From Phycisphaerae bacterium (lineage in GTDB: Bacteria; Planctomycetota; Phycisphaerae; UBA1845): DNA of 64,000 nucleotides. How positions within the stretch are numbered: position 1 is the first letter of the stretch; each line of letters opens with the position of its first letter. The stretch is taken from positions 1 through 64,000 of the forward strand of contig JAJDDP010000100.1 of NCBI GenBank assembly GCA_029260235.1, written 5' to 3'. The notes under the pieces were generated by a model. The model was not told the DNA's origin. It ran no database searches and worked only from the letters and a program-made list of their open reading frames with translations. The position numbers and the translations under genes are program-made. Positions 45,584 to 54,000 of this stretch are shown here, in pieces.

Positions 45584-46033
45584 TTAGTCTTTCGATGCTT
45601 TCACCGCCAGGCGCAAAGCTGCTCTGATCTCGCTGGCCTTATCCGTTTGGACAAACGACAAGACTTCCTTGGTCTTTCCATCAACGTATGTAAGGCTTCC
45701 CATCTTGGACATATCCCCCGTCCAGACGCTCTCAAGGCCCAGTGCCGCGACAAGCAGCGCAGCTTGTTTCTGCGACGTCTCGGTCGATAGGTCCAACGTA
45801 ACCCATAAGACAGAGTCCTTGTTCTTCTCGATGATCTTGGGGAATTCCGGATCGAGTCCCTTGCATATGGGGCACATGTCGTGGCGAACTCTCACGGCAA
45901 TGATGTTGGGCACCTCGACTGTCGCAGCCACTTTCATATTCGCACCCCTCGGGGCGGCGGCCAAGAGCGCCGTCGAGAGGGCGATGATCGCCACGGCTCC
46001 CAATCCGCGTATAGGGTTCATCCTTGCTGTCAT
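45584..46033 (-). CDS. Exported thioredoxin-like protein
   Basis: A 149-residue exported protein. A signal peptide (LGAVAIIALSTALLAAA) is followed by a thioredoxin-like domain with the redox pair in CPIC (RHDMCPICKGLDPEF), a strand-helix-strand pattern and a TYVDGKTKEV segment in place of the cis-Pro loop. It could be a periplasmic thiol oxidoreductase. AAGGA is eight bases before the ATG. It probably shares a transcript with the gene downstream at 44830. Confidence 0.8.
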   Translation of the reverse strand: MTARMNPIRGLGAVAIIALSTALLAAAPRGANMKVAATVEVPNIIAVRVRHDMCPICKGLDPEFPKIIEKNKDSVLWVTLDLSTETSQKQAALLVAALGLESVWTGDMSKMGSLTYVDGKTKEVLSFVQTDKASEIRAALRLAVKASKD

Positions 46034-46698
46034 CCTTCATGTCCTTTCGATATCTGGGTAGTCTCTCGCGGAGGCGTCAGCCGTCACGCGTCCAGTAGCT
46101 GCCAACGGTCAATGAGCGTCTATAGTGCATCCGCATCACCTGAGCTGACATTGCAGCACCAGTGCCTGATCCAGCATTTTCGCCGTGCATTCCACGCGCC
46201 ACATGATTAGTCGCACGAGTCGCAGGTGAGTTCAATCATCTTGAAAATAAACATCGATCTGTGGATTTGGATCGTCCCTCAACCCGACGCTCGCCGTCAG
46301 TCTGATACAGCCCGAAGGGCCGGCCTGGTCGCGAGGCACCACGCGACCAGGCCGTATCTGCCTGTTTGCCGGACACTTGGTCGCCCTAATAATCACCGGT
46401 GGCCGTCCAGTGCGTCGGCGATCCCAAGCAAGACCCAGGTGCAATGATGAGAGAGACTCCCGCTATGAGTGCAGCAAACCGATTGGCCAAGATATTGGTG
46501 ACCGGGACGGTTTTCGGCCTTCCGCAGAAAGATCAATGCGCTGAGAAGAATGCCCATAGCAACAGAGATGCGAATCATGCCAGCGATACCCCCGCGTCGG
46601 TTGGGCCATCCAGCTCCACTATCAAGACCGATAACCAAGGTGTGATGTAAGCCGGTGGCGCGAGAACATGTTCTTCCTGGACAGGAACTCCAAGATGA
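46034..46698. other. Gene-free stretch with hairpins
   Basis: About 665 bases between the disrupted hydrolase gene and the thioredoxin-like gene, both minus strand. It contains a strong hairpin at 46321-46354, a small palindrome AGAACATGTTCT at 46663-46674, and a 34-codon minus-strand ORF (46490-46386) that begins like a signal peptide (NRFAALIAGVSLIIAPGSC) and stops at once, perhaps the start of a lost gene. No intact gene is supported. Confidence 0.45.
46321..46354. terminator. Hairpin, possible terminator
   Basis: A perfect 13-bp inverted repeat (CGGCCTGGTCGCG and its complement) around the loop AGGCACCA. A smaller GCCC-GAA-GGGC hairpin lies just left of it. There is no T-run on either side, so Rho-independent termination is uncertain; it may end the transcript coming from the hydrolase gene on the minus strand. 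Confidence 0.4.
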
Positions 46699-46863
46699 TC
46701 AACTCGGCGAATCGCGGTTGATCTGACTCCGCAACTTCTCCATGATCTCCATGAAACCTCCGCCAAGGAGTTCCTGTACCACGTGCCCTTCATTGGCGTA
46801 GGCGGTTAGCTCTGAGTCCACGCCAAGCTCTTTCAACCGCTCATGCGTATGCCCATTAGCCAG
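46699..46863 (-). pseudogene. Frameshifted 3' end of hydrolase gene
   Basis: In the frame next to the hydrolase ORF the minus strand reads on as GHTHERLKELGVDSELTAY, then NEGHVVQELLGGG and a final MEKLRSQINRDSPS before TGA at 46699-46701. The EGHVV segment has the look of the catalytic His region of the esterase. The switch of frame lies near 46855-46862, after the GGDDRGW segment. This fragment is the true C-terminus of the gene at 46833-47876. Confidence 0.75.
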
Positions 46864-47876
46864 CCACGATCATCGCCACCACATAGCAGTCGCACGCGCA
46901 CCTTGACCAGTTTGGAGAGGCGATCCTCATCAGCATCATAGCTTTCGGCGTTGGCAGGCAGACCCACCAGGGCATGCACCCAGTCTGCGAAATCAATGGC
47001 GATGCGGAAACTGCTCGCTCCACCGCCGCTGCATCCGGCGACGTAGAATTTGCCGCCCTCGATGTTGTATTGGGCTTCGAGCTGTTTCATCAGCTTTGTC
47101 ATGACCGCGTTTCCAGAGGCTCGCAGCCAGCCACCATCCGGTACGATCAAGCTGAGCACAATCCAGCCACGTTGAGCAGCCTGTTCCCCCCAAAACATCG
47201 AAGCACCCGTTTCGGCAGCGCTCCTGCGCTGACTGCCCGGAGGGAAACCGAGCAATACTGGGTAGGTCTTAGCCGCGTCAAAACCGCGAGGTAGAATCAG
47301 GTAGTATTGGAGCTGAGAACCTTCGTCCGTCTTCATTTCTTCAAGCGTCATGCCCTCGGGCATTTTGAAGTTCGGCGCTGCCCGAAGATCCTTGAGGTCC
47401 GAATCATTCTGAATGCTCTGGGTGTCAGCATAGCCGGCTGCATAGGCTTGGTTCAGCGTCCGTAGCGCATCGGTGGTCTGACCTTGCGTCGCGTAGGCAC
47501 AAGCGAGGTTGTACAGCGCTAGGATCCTAGTGCCGGGAAATTCCGCCGCTTTGGTATCAGCCTTGATCGCCTCGTCGATCTGGTCGGTCATGTGCAGTGC
47601 GTAACCAAGCTGGAACCACGCAGTGCCGTTGTCCGGATCGTCCTTGGTGACCCGAGTCAAGATGGTGATGGCCTCAGTCCATTTCTGTTCATTGAAGAGA
47701 TCCTCAGCGGCATCCAGATCATCAATTACGCGGGCTTCTGCCGGAGTGGGGCGATTGTCGTCCTGCGGAATGGCCATAAGCTCCCACCCCGAATTGGCGG
47801 CCAAGCCGATCCCCACCAGAGCAATCACGAATGCCAAGGCCCGAACGTCCGTAAGCTTTGATGGAATGTGGTTCAA
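46833..47876 (-). CDS. TPR-linked alpha/beta hydrolase, frameshifted
   Basis: An exported or membrane-anchored protein: signal segment (ALAFVIALVGIGLAANS), two or three TPR repeats (residues 45-150) and an alpha/beta-hydrolase esterase domain with the nucleophile elbow GCSGGGASS. The ORF stops at GWLMGIRMSG, before the catalytic His; the missing end continues in the next frame, so a one-base loss has cut the gene. The track starts at 47999 in non-coding-like sequence; GGAGG lies six bases before a TTG at 47876, which gives the proper signal-peptide start. Without the end the esterase is probably inactive, unless the frameshift is a sequencing error. Confidence 0.8.
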   Translation of the reverse strand: MNHIPSKLTDVRALAFVIALVGIGLAANSGWELMAIPQDDNRPTPAEARVIDDLDAAEDLFNEQKWTEAITILTRVTKDDPDNGTAWFQLGYALHMTDQIDEAIKADTKAAEFPGTRILALYNLACAYATQGQTTDALRTLNQAYAAGYADTQSIQNDSDLKDLRAAPNFKMPEGMTLEEMKTDEGSQLQYYLILPRGFDAAKTYPVLLGFPPGSQRRSAAETGASMFWGEQAAQRGWIVLSLIVPDGGWLRASGNAVMTKLMKQLEAQYNIEGGKFYVAGCSGGGASSFRIAIDFADWVHALVGLPANAESYDADEDRLSKLVKVRVRLLCGGDDRGWLMGIRMSG

Positions 47877-48041
47877 GATTTTCCTCCCAGGATCTTCTAT
47901 TCGACTTGAGCCGTCTCCGTGCCATAGCCCTTGGGCAAGTAACGACACCCAGTCGGCTAGACTACGCCGGGAGTGGGATTGACGGCAAGGATCAACCATT
48001 CAGTCGGCGTGGAGGCACTTTGGCGTTAACATCCTCTGGCT

Positions 48042-49340
48042 ATGGCTATTGATTCCACCCAATCTGGTCCGACAGAAGATCTGCAGAGGACCACGGGCTT
48101 GTTCCGGCGGATCGCCCCCGGAATCCTGATCGCCGCCACGGGTGTCGGCGCCGGCGATTTGATCACGGCCAGCCTCGGCGGATCAGCTTTGGGAGTAGTG
48201 ATTGTCTGGGCCGCGGTCGTAGGGGCTGTGCTCAAGTGGTTCCTGAATGAGGGCATCGCCCGTTGGCAAATGGGCACGGGCACCACCCTGCTCGAAGGCT
48301 GGGTTAGTAAACTGGGCCGATGGGTCCAGTGGCTGTTCATCGTCTATCTGTTGATCTGGACCCTCTTCACCGGCGGCGCTCTGGTGACCGCCTGCGGCAT
48401 TGCCGGGACGAGCTTGCTGCCGCTGACCGACGACCTCAAGCTCTCAAAGATCATCTGGGGTGTTGCTCATTCCATGGTTGGGCTGGTCCTTGTTTGGGTG
48501 GGCGGCTTCAGGTTGTTCGAGAAGTTGATGGCCATCTGCATCGGCATGATGTTCATCGCCGTCATGGTGACTGCTGTCGTGTGCAAGCCAGATTGGGCCT
48601 CGGCTAGCCGAGGCTTGATTTTCCCTTCGATCCCCTCTGGCGGCATGGGATGGGTACTGGGCATTCTTGGCGGCGTCGGTGGAACGCTGACCCTCCTGTC
48701 GTATGGCTATTGGATTCGCGAAGAGGGGCGCACCGGCCTGGAAGGTGTCAATGCCTGTCGCTTGGATCTTGCTATCGGCTATGCAATGACTGCCTTGTTC
48801 GGTGTCGCCATGATATTGATCGGATCCACCGTGCAGATCGAAGGCAAGGGCGCAGCCATGGCGACGATGCTGGCGAGTCAATTGGCCAACGTGGCTGGGC
48901 CGGTCGGCAAGTGGTTGTTCTTGATCGGATTTTGGGGTGCGGTTTTCTCAAGCCTACTCGGCGTCTGGCAAAGCGTGCCCTACTTGTTCGCCGATTTCTT
49001 GACCATCCGCAAGGGCATTCCGGCGGCCGATCGGGCATCGCTTGATTTCACGCGAACCAAAGCGTACCGGGGATATCTGAGTGCCCTAGCTGTGGTGCCT
49101 CTGCCGGTGCTCTTCCTATCGGTCAAGAAGGCCCAGCTGTTGTACGCGGTCCTAGGGTCGTTGTTCATGCCTCTACTGGCTGTGACTCTGTTGATCATGA
49201 ACAATAGGGCCGACTGGGTCGGCCAAAAATTTCGCAATGGCTGGTTGACCAACCTGGTGCTGGCAGCCACCTTGGCCTTCTTCGCCTACATTGGCACCAC
49301 CGTGATCGTTGACAAGATTCACATTCTGCAAGGACGGTAG
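48042..49340 (+). CDS. Nramp-family transporter, non-canonical
   Basis: A 432-residue integral membrane protein with about 11 membrane segments and the overall pattern of Nramp metal transporters (GPGILIAATGVGAGDLITASLGG in segment 1). The DPGN metal-site motif of classical Nramps is replaced by GAGD and the MPH motif of segment 6 by LLSYGYW. It therefore belongs to an Nramp-related branch whose substrate is probably not Mn2+ or Fe2+ bound in the usual way. It precedes the acyl-CoA dehydrogenase-like gene by six bases and forms an operon with it. Confidence 0.85.
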   Translation: MAIDSTQSGPTEDLQRTTGLFRRIAPGILIAATGVGAGDLITASLGGSALGVVIVWAAVVGAVLKWFLNEGIARWQMGTGTTLLEGWVSKLGRWVQWLFIVYLLIWTLFTGGALVTACGIAGTSLLPLTDDLKLSKIIWGVAHSMVGLVLVWVGGFRLFEKLMAICIGMMFIAVMVTAVVCKPDWASASRGLIFPSIPSGGMGWVLGILGGVGGTLTLLSYGYWIREEGRTGLEGVNACRLDLAIGYAMTALFGVAMILIGSTVQIEGKGAAMATMLASQLANVAGPVGKWLFLIGFWGAVFSSLLGVWQSVPYLFADFLTIRKGIPAADRASLDFTRTKAYRGYLSALAVVPLPVLFLSVKKAQLLYAVLGSLFMPLLAVTLLIMNNRADWVGQKFRNGWLTNLVLAATLAFFAYIGTTVIVDKIHILQGR

Positions 49341-49346
49341 GAATCA

Positions 49347-50399
49347 GTGGAACGAACAGAATTACGCGACAGGCTGCGGCAGCTGGATGAACAGCATGAC
49401 GAGGTTACTTGGCCGACCGAACAAGTCGCCCTGTTGACCGAGGCGGGCGTTTGGCGGGCGTCGGTAGCCATCGAACATGGCGGCGAACGTGCCTCAGCCA
49501 CAGCCCGGGTCGAAACCTACGAACATGTCGCCGCGGGCAGCCTCAACGCAGCGTTGATCCTGACCCAACATGACGGCGCCTGCGAGCTATTGGGCAAATG
49601 CAACAACGCCGAACTGGCTGCCCGGCTGTTGCCCAAATTTGCGACCGGCGAGTTGCTGACCACCGTTGGCATCAGCCAGCTGACAACATCCCAACGAGGC
49701 GATGGACCCGCCATGCGCGCCGAACCCACCCAAGGCGGGTTTCTACTCAACGGCTACATGCCTTGGGTGACCAGTGCCGCCAATGCCGACTACGTTGTCA
49801 CCGGGGCGGTACTGCCCGACGGGCAGCAGATTCTGGCGTGTATTCCAACCGACATCCCCGGACTCGAAGTGCCCAGCCCCATGAAGTTCGTAGCCCTGAC
49901 TGCCAGTTGGACGGGGCAGATTCTATGCAGGGACGTCCGAGTCACCGACGAACACCTGATGCGCGGACCAGCCGAACAAGTGCTAGCCATCCGGGCACCG
50001 GTCAAGTCGCTCACAGTGTCAGCCGTTGGCATCGGCGTCGCTGCCCATCTATTGGACCGCATCGCTGAGCGTTCAAAGCAAACCGGCGGCACCTTCGCCA
50101 AGTTTGAAGAGGCTGCCCGCAACAAATGGCAAGAAGCCCGCCAACGCCTCTACGAAGCCGCCAAACTAAGGGATGATCCCTCAGCCGAAATCCCAGCCCA
50201 GGACATCCGCGCGTCGATCAACGATCTGCTTACGCGTCTAGCCACCACCTACATGGTCCTATCCAAAGGCAGCGGGTACTTGGCAGGCCATCCCGCCCAA
50301 AAACTCTTGCGAGAGACAGCCTTCTTCTTGGTCTGGTCCGCTCCAACTCCAGTGCAGATAGGCACGTTAGAACGTATCTGGGATACCAATAGACATTGA
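49347..50399 (+). CDS. Acyl-CoA dehydrogenase-like protein
   Basis: A 350-residue flavoprotein-like member of the acyl-CoA dehydrogenase superfamily. The N-terminal helical domain, the middle beta domain (FLLNGYMPWVTSAANADYVVTGAVLPDG, matching the GxKxWxTxA region) and a C-terminal helical domain can be traced. It is about 30 residues shorter than usual, and I cannot locate a convincing catalytic Glu, so the reaction is unknown. The GTG start lies four bases after AGGA and six after the transporter stop. Confidence 0.8.
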   Translation: MERTELRDRLRQLDEQHDEVTWPTEQVALLTEAGVWRASVAIEHGGERASATARVETYEHVAAGSLNAALILTQHDGACELLGKCNNAELAARLLPKFATGELLTTVGISQLTTSQRGDGPAMRAEPTQGGFLLNGYMPWVTSAANADYVVTGAVLPDGQQILACIPTDIPGLEVPSPMKFVALTASWTGQILCRDVRVTDEHLMRGPAEQVLAIRAPVKSLTVSAVGIGVAAHLLDRIAERSKQTGGTFAKFEEAARNKWQEARQRLYEAAKLRDDPSAEIPAQDIRASINDLLTRLATTYMVLSKGSGYLAGHPAQKLLRETAFFLVWSAPTPVQIGTLERIWDTNRH

Positions 50400-50415
50400 C
50401 AGGCTGCCCCGGCGA

Positions 50416-51153
50416 CTAGTCGACGACATACATCTCAAGAAACCGGCGCAAAATACCGTCGGCATCGGGTGTCGCTTTGGGGGTTTGTTGAATGCGTTCA
50501 AATTCGTCGTGCTCGGGGATGTAGATTTCCTGGTAGATAGCTAGCCGCTCAGCCAGCCGCTTGGCGGAAAGCTCGGAGTGAAACTGCGTGCCATAAATTG
50601 GCTTGCCCGGTAGGCGCATCGCTTGGTTCGGGCAAACGCTCGAACGGGCCAACTCAACTGCGCCCGCCGGCAACGAGACCGCATAGTCCATGTGGCCCAT
50701 ATGGGCGGAGAATCGCCGGGGTAGATCGGCATAAAGCGGGTCAGCCTGTCCGGCATCGGTAAGTTCGACCTCGTGCGTGCCCACCTCGCCCTTTGATTCG
50801 TCGGTGATCACCGAGCCGCCAAGGGCACGCACCAACATCTGGTGTCCCCAGCAAGCTCCAAAGTAGGGCTTGCCTGCCTGCACAATGCTGAGCAGCGTAT
50901 CGAGCAGCGGCTGGGTGAACGCGTAGTCCTTCGTGGCTGAATAGATACCAGCCCCGCCGACCATGACCACGTCAGCCTCATCGACGCGCGATTGCGGAAC
51001 CACCGGGTCTACCGCCAAGTTCAAAGCGTCAAGCTGCTCCGGCTCGATCCCGCACCGCTCGATAAAGCAAGCCCGCTCTTGCCGCTCAACATCAACCCGC
51101 TCCCGAACCTGCAACAAGAGCACCCGTATGTCACTCAACGTCCCATTCATCAT
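50416..51153 (-). CDS. Class I glutamine amidotransferase-like protein
   Basis: A 245-residue GATase1-type protein. The nucleophile Cys is in FGACWGHQML, and the His-x-Glu pair in GTQFHSELS. It resembles stand-alone GMP-synthase-like amidotransferases that transfer or release ammonia from Gln. The track ORF starts at 51384; I choose MMNGTLSDIRVLLLQ at 51153 because the preceding residues do not look coding. Its stop is 16 bases from the stop of the convergent acyl-CoA dehydrogenase-like gene. Confidence 0.85.
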   Translation of the reverse strand: MMNGTLSDIRVLLLQVRERVDVERQERACFIERCGIEPEQLDALNLAVDPVVPQSRVDEADVVMVGGAGIYSATKDYAFTQPLLDTLLSIVQAGKPYFGACWGHQMLVRALGGSVITDESKGEVGTHEVELTDAGQADPLYADLPRRFSAHMGHMDYAVSLPAGAVELARSSVCPNQAMRLPGKPIYGTQFHSELSAKRLAERLAIYQEIYIPEHDEFERIQQTPKATPDADGILRRFLEMYVVD

Positions 51154-51405
51154 CCATTCCACGTCACACTTGGCCCATTCCAACAGGCCGTTCACTCTAA
51201 GGTCGGTCAGCACTGCAGACAAGCCCAACACTAACACCAAGGTTCGCCGTTCGTATTTAGAGGGGTCCGGTCGTTCTATTTGCCGCCACCAGGATAATGG
51301 TGCGCGGTAGGGCGGCATTGCCCGCCGCAACGGGTTTAGACACTGTCGGGCACCTGCTTTGCAATGATGCCAGCGATTCCACATCCATGAACAAGGAGCA
51401 CAGCC

Positions 51406-52182
51406 ATGACGCTTGCACCGCTACTCTCTGGGTTGGTTGCCTTGTGTTGCTTCGGCGATGCAACGGATCGTCCTCCGCCGCTCACATTTGACGAGCACGT
51501 GGATTACGTCGCCTGGCTCAACGATCTAAACAGCCGAGGCAAAACAGAGAACGCCTTTCCGCTCTACGCTACGCTCTGCCCCGACGCCCAAGGTCGAGGC
51601 GGCTTTCCCGAGCCGCAAGGTGCTGCCAAGGCGCAGTACGATGTAATGATTCCCGCCAGAACTTGGGAGGCGCGCGATTACAATTTCTACGCTGATTACC
51701 TCCGCCGATGCGCGCCTCACTTCGAGACATTCGACAAGGCCACCCAGGTAAGAAGCTTCTGGCAGCCGATTCCGCCTGATACAAAACTGCTTTGGACTGT
51801 GCAGTGCCCACTATTTCGCGCTAGCAGGCGAATATCAAAGGCAATCGTCGCCCAAGCTTGGATGAAGCAAGAAAGGCAAGCGAACAAGACCATAGACGCC
51901 CATCGAGTCGTTCTCTGCAACGCTAGCCACATGCAACAACATGGCTCCGTCATCGGCGGCTTGATCGGCATCTCAGAGCGAGCACTTGTCTACGAGAGCG
52001 TTCTCGCCGCCCTGGGCGAGAATATTCTCGAGGGAAACGATATAGCGAGGGCCTTCAAGGAACTCAGTGAACACGACCCTGGATCGCCCGACTGGGTTCT
52101 CATGATGAACACCGAATGCGGAATGCAACTAAACGTGCTTCAATTCGTTTATCCAAACGGAAAGCTGGATAATGGTTGCTAG
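51406..52182 (+). CDS. Exported protein, N-terminal part (split by TAG)
   Basis: A 258-residue product with a short signal-like N-terminus (LAPLLSGLVALCC) and AAGGAG seven bases before the ATG. It ends at an in-frame TAG after PNGKLDNGC. The ORF at 52201 continues in the same reading frame 15 bases later, and only that second part contains the usual C-terminal end (DPFSGKP...). I therefore take the two as one gene interrupted by a nonsense codon. I do not recognise a named domain; the whole resembles secreted planctomycete proteins of unknown role. Confidence 0.7.
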   Translation: MTLAPLLSGLVALCCFGDATDRPPPLTFDEHVDYVAWLNDLNSRGKTENAFPLYATLCPDAQGRGGFPEPQGAAKAQYDVMIPARTWEARDYNFYADYLRRCAPHFETFDKATQVRSFWQPIPPDTKLLWTVQCPLFRASRRISKAIVAQAWMKQERQANKTIDAHRVVLCNASHMQQHGSVIGGLIGISERALVYESVLAALGENILEGNDIARAFKELSEHDPGSPDWVLMMNTECGMQLNVLQFVYPNGKLDNGC

Positions 52183-52200
52183 AGGACACTCAAGAGCAAG

Positions 52201-52731
52201 ATGAGCGGAATACGTTTTCCTCCGGACCTTGAGCCAGACGCGCAGCCAACAATTACCCTTCTCGATCAACACTTCGAAGCGATGAGGCAGGTCGGGAAGG
52301 GTTCGCCAACCGCAGCAAAAAGTTCCCAATTGCGGGATCATGGTGATGAACACGCCTCTGTCCACAAGAGTAACCCGTGGATGAATGCCTTTACGCCCAC
52401 CCTCACACGAGCTTACGAGCTGTCATTAAGGGCAGAGACCCATCGTCGAGGTACCATGCTCGTCTTGGCCGTCCATGCCCATCACGCCAAACACGGAGAG
52501 TGGCCCAACAGCCTCAAGGTGATCGACAAGAAGCTAGGCCTCGAGGGCCTTAGAGGACTCCGCAGAGATCCCTTCTCCGGCAAGCCCTTCAAATACGAAA
52601 TCAAGGATGGCCAACCTTTGCTCTATACCGTCGGCAGCGACGGCAAAGACGATAGCGGCCGCCACGATCCCAAATGGGGCGAAGGCAAGAAGGGTGGCGA
52701 TTTCGTGTTTTGGCCACCCCAGCCAAAGTGA
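52201..52731 (+). CDS. C-terminal part of split exported protein
   Basis: A 176-residue ORF in the same frame as the gene before it, beginning 18 bases after its TAG. It lacks any signal sequence of its own. Its end carries the DPFSGKPFKYEI and GSDGKDDSGRHD segments that close a family of planctomycete secreted proteins. It is probably the tail of the gene at 51406; a separate start at ATG 52201 has no clear ribosome-binding site. Confidence 0.65.
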   Translation: MSGIRFPPDLEPDAQPTITLLDQHFEAMRQVGKGSPTAAKSSQLRDHGDEHASVHKSNPWMNAFTPTLTRAYELSLRAETHRRGTMLVLAVHAHHAKHGEWPNSLKVIDKKLGLEGLRGLRRDPFSGKPFKYEIKDGQPLLYTVGSDGKDDSGRHDPKWGEGKKGGDFVFWPPQPK

Positions 52732-52873
52732 AGAGGGCAGGCTGACCCATTCGCCCTGAAAAGCTTCCTGAACTCCAGGAACGGTGGCATGCGCGTATGC
52801 CAAAGGATCTGGTAGCGGTCATCGGCGGTGACCCGTTTTGTGATTCGACCTTGCCCGCTGTCGTGGCTATCCT

Positions 52874-53365
52874 TTGGATGTGTTCTTGATCCTTCTCATT
52901 CTCTTCACGGCTGTGCCCGTGGCCGAACTGATGCTGCTGATCCGTATCGGGCAGGCCATCGATCTGCTGCCTACGTTGGCTATCGTGATCCTAACCGGTG
53001 TCATCGGAGCTGCCTTGGCTAGGCATCAAGGCCTGCGGACCCTAGGTCGCATCAACGAAGCGACCGCTCGGGGCGAAATGCCCACCCAAGAACTTCTCGA
53101 TGGGCTGATGATCTTGGTGGCTGCGGTGGTCTTGGTTACGCCGGGCGTAATGACCGACGCCGTGGGGTTCGCCCTCCTGATACCCCCCATCAGAACACTG
53201 CTCCGAAGAAAGGTAGCAGCCTACTTCAAGAAGCGAATGGTCATCATGGCCCCAGGCGGCGAGTTCACTCCTGGATCAGCCGCTGGTCCATTCAAACATG
53301 CAACCTCGGATGACATCATCGATGTGGATGCCCGCGTCATTCCAAAGGACGACCCCGCGGACTAA
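52874..53365 (+). CDS. FxsA family membrane protein
   Basis: A 163-residue protein of the FxsA family, of which the E. coli member, when overproduced, relieves phage T7 exclusion by the F plasmid. Membrane segments: FLILLILFTAVPVAELMLLI, TLAIVILTGVIGAALA and LLDGLMILVAAVVLVTPGVMTDAVG. The polar C-terminal tail (residues 115-163) is cytosolic. The track starts with TTG at 52874; a GTG at 52880 is equally possible. Its cellular role is otherwise unknown. Confidence 0.88.
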   Translation: MDVFLILLILFTAVPVAELMLLIRIGQAIDLLPTLAIVILTGVIGAALARHQGLRTLGRINEATARGEMPTQELLDGLMILVAAVVLVTPGVMTDAVGFALLIPPIRTLLRRKVAAYFKKRMVIMAPGGEFTPGSAAGPFKHATSDDIIDVDARVIPKDDPAD

Positions 53366-53422
53366 GCTCAGGATGTATGGAGTCGGTCCCGGTCATTCCG
53401 AGGTCAGCCATAGGAGGCACCA

Positions 53423-53788
53423 ATGCAGAAAATCAACCTGGCCCAAAAATTCGGCACATTCACCGACACCTGGGTACCCAAAGTCGTGGGCCAACTCAAC
53501 GGCCAACTGGTCAAGCTCGCAAAATTTGAAGGCGAGTATGTCTGGCATGCTCACGAGAATGAAGACGAGTTGTTCCTGGTAGTGGAAGGCCACATCGACA
53601 TCCACTTTAGGGATGAAACTGTCCCGCTGGATGAAGGTGAGTTCTGCATTGTCCCGCGGGGGGTAGAGCACAAGCCTGTAGCAGAGAAACTAGCCAGCGT
53701 CTTACTCTTCGAGCCGGCTACAACCTGCAACACCGGCGTGGTGGATCACAAGTACACGATCGAAACCGACGGGTTGGAGCATATTTGA
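53423..53788 (+). CDS. Cupin-domain protein
   Basis: A 121-residue single-domain cupin. The first metal-binding motif is visible in VWHAHENEDELFLVVEG (two His and Glu), the second in PRGVEHKPVA. Such small cupins bind a metal and act as isomerases, dioxygenases or simple binding proteins; the substrate cannot be told. AGGAGG lies five bases before the ATG. It stands about 57 bases after the FxsA gene. Confidence 0.92.
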   Translation: MQKINLAQKFGTFTDTWVPKVVGQLNGQLVKLAKFEGEYVWHAHENEDELFLVVEGHIDIHFRDETVPLDEGEFCIVPRGVEHKPVAEKLASVLLFEPATTCNTGVVDHKYTIETDGLEHI

Positions 53789-54000
53789 CATCCGTAGGTC
53801 GGGCTCTGCACGACGATTGGCCAAGCATCGGCCAGACCGCGCGGGCAGGACTTGATTCAGCCAAAAGAGTGCGGGGCGTCGTCTTCCCTTATTGAGGCGC
53901 TGGCTGAGCGGCACGAGGTGGGAACGCCGCTAACGCACAAACACGATCCTGCAAATTCCCAAGATGGCTATAGTCCGGCTCAGCATGTGGCTCAGCGTGC

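Noticed and set aside
46663-46674. AGAACATGTTCT as a LexA box
   Set aside because: The half-sites are two bases apart instead of four, and no SOS gene is next to it.
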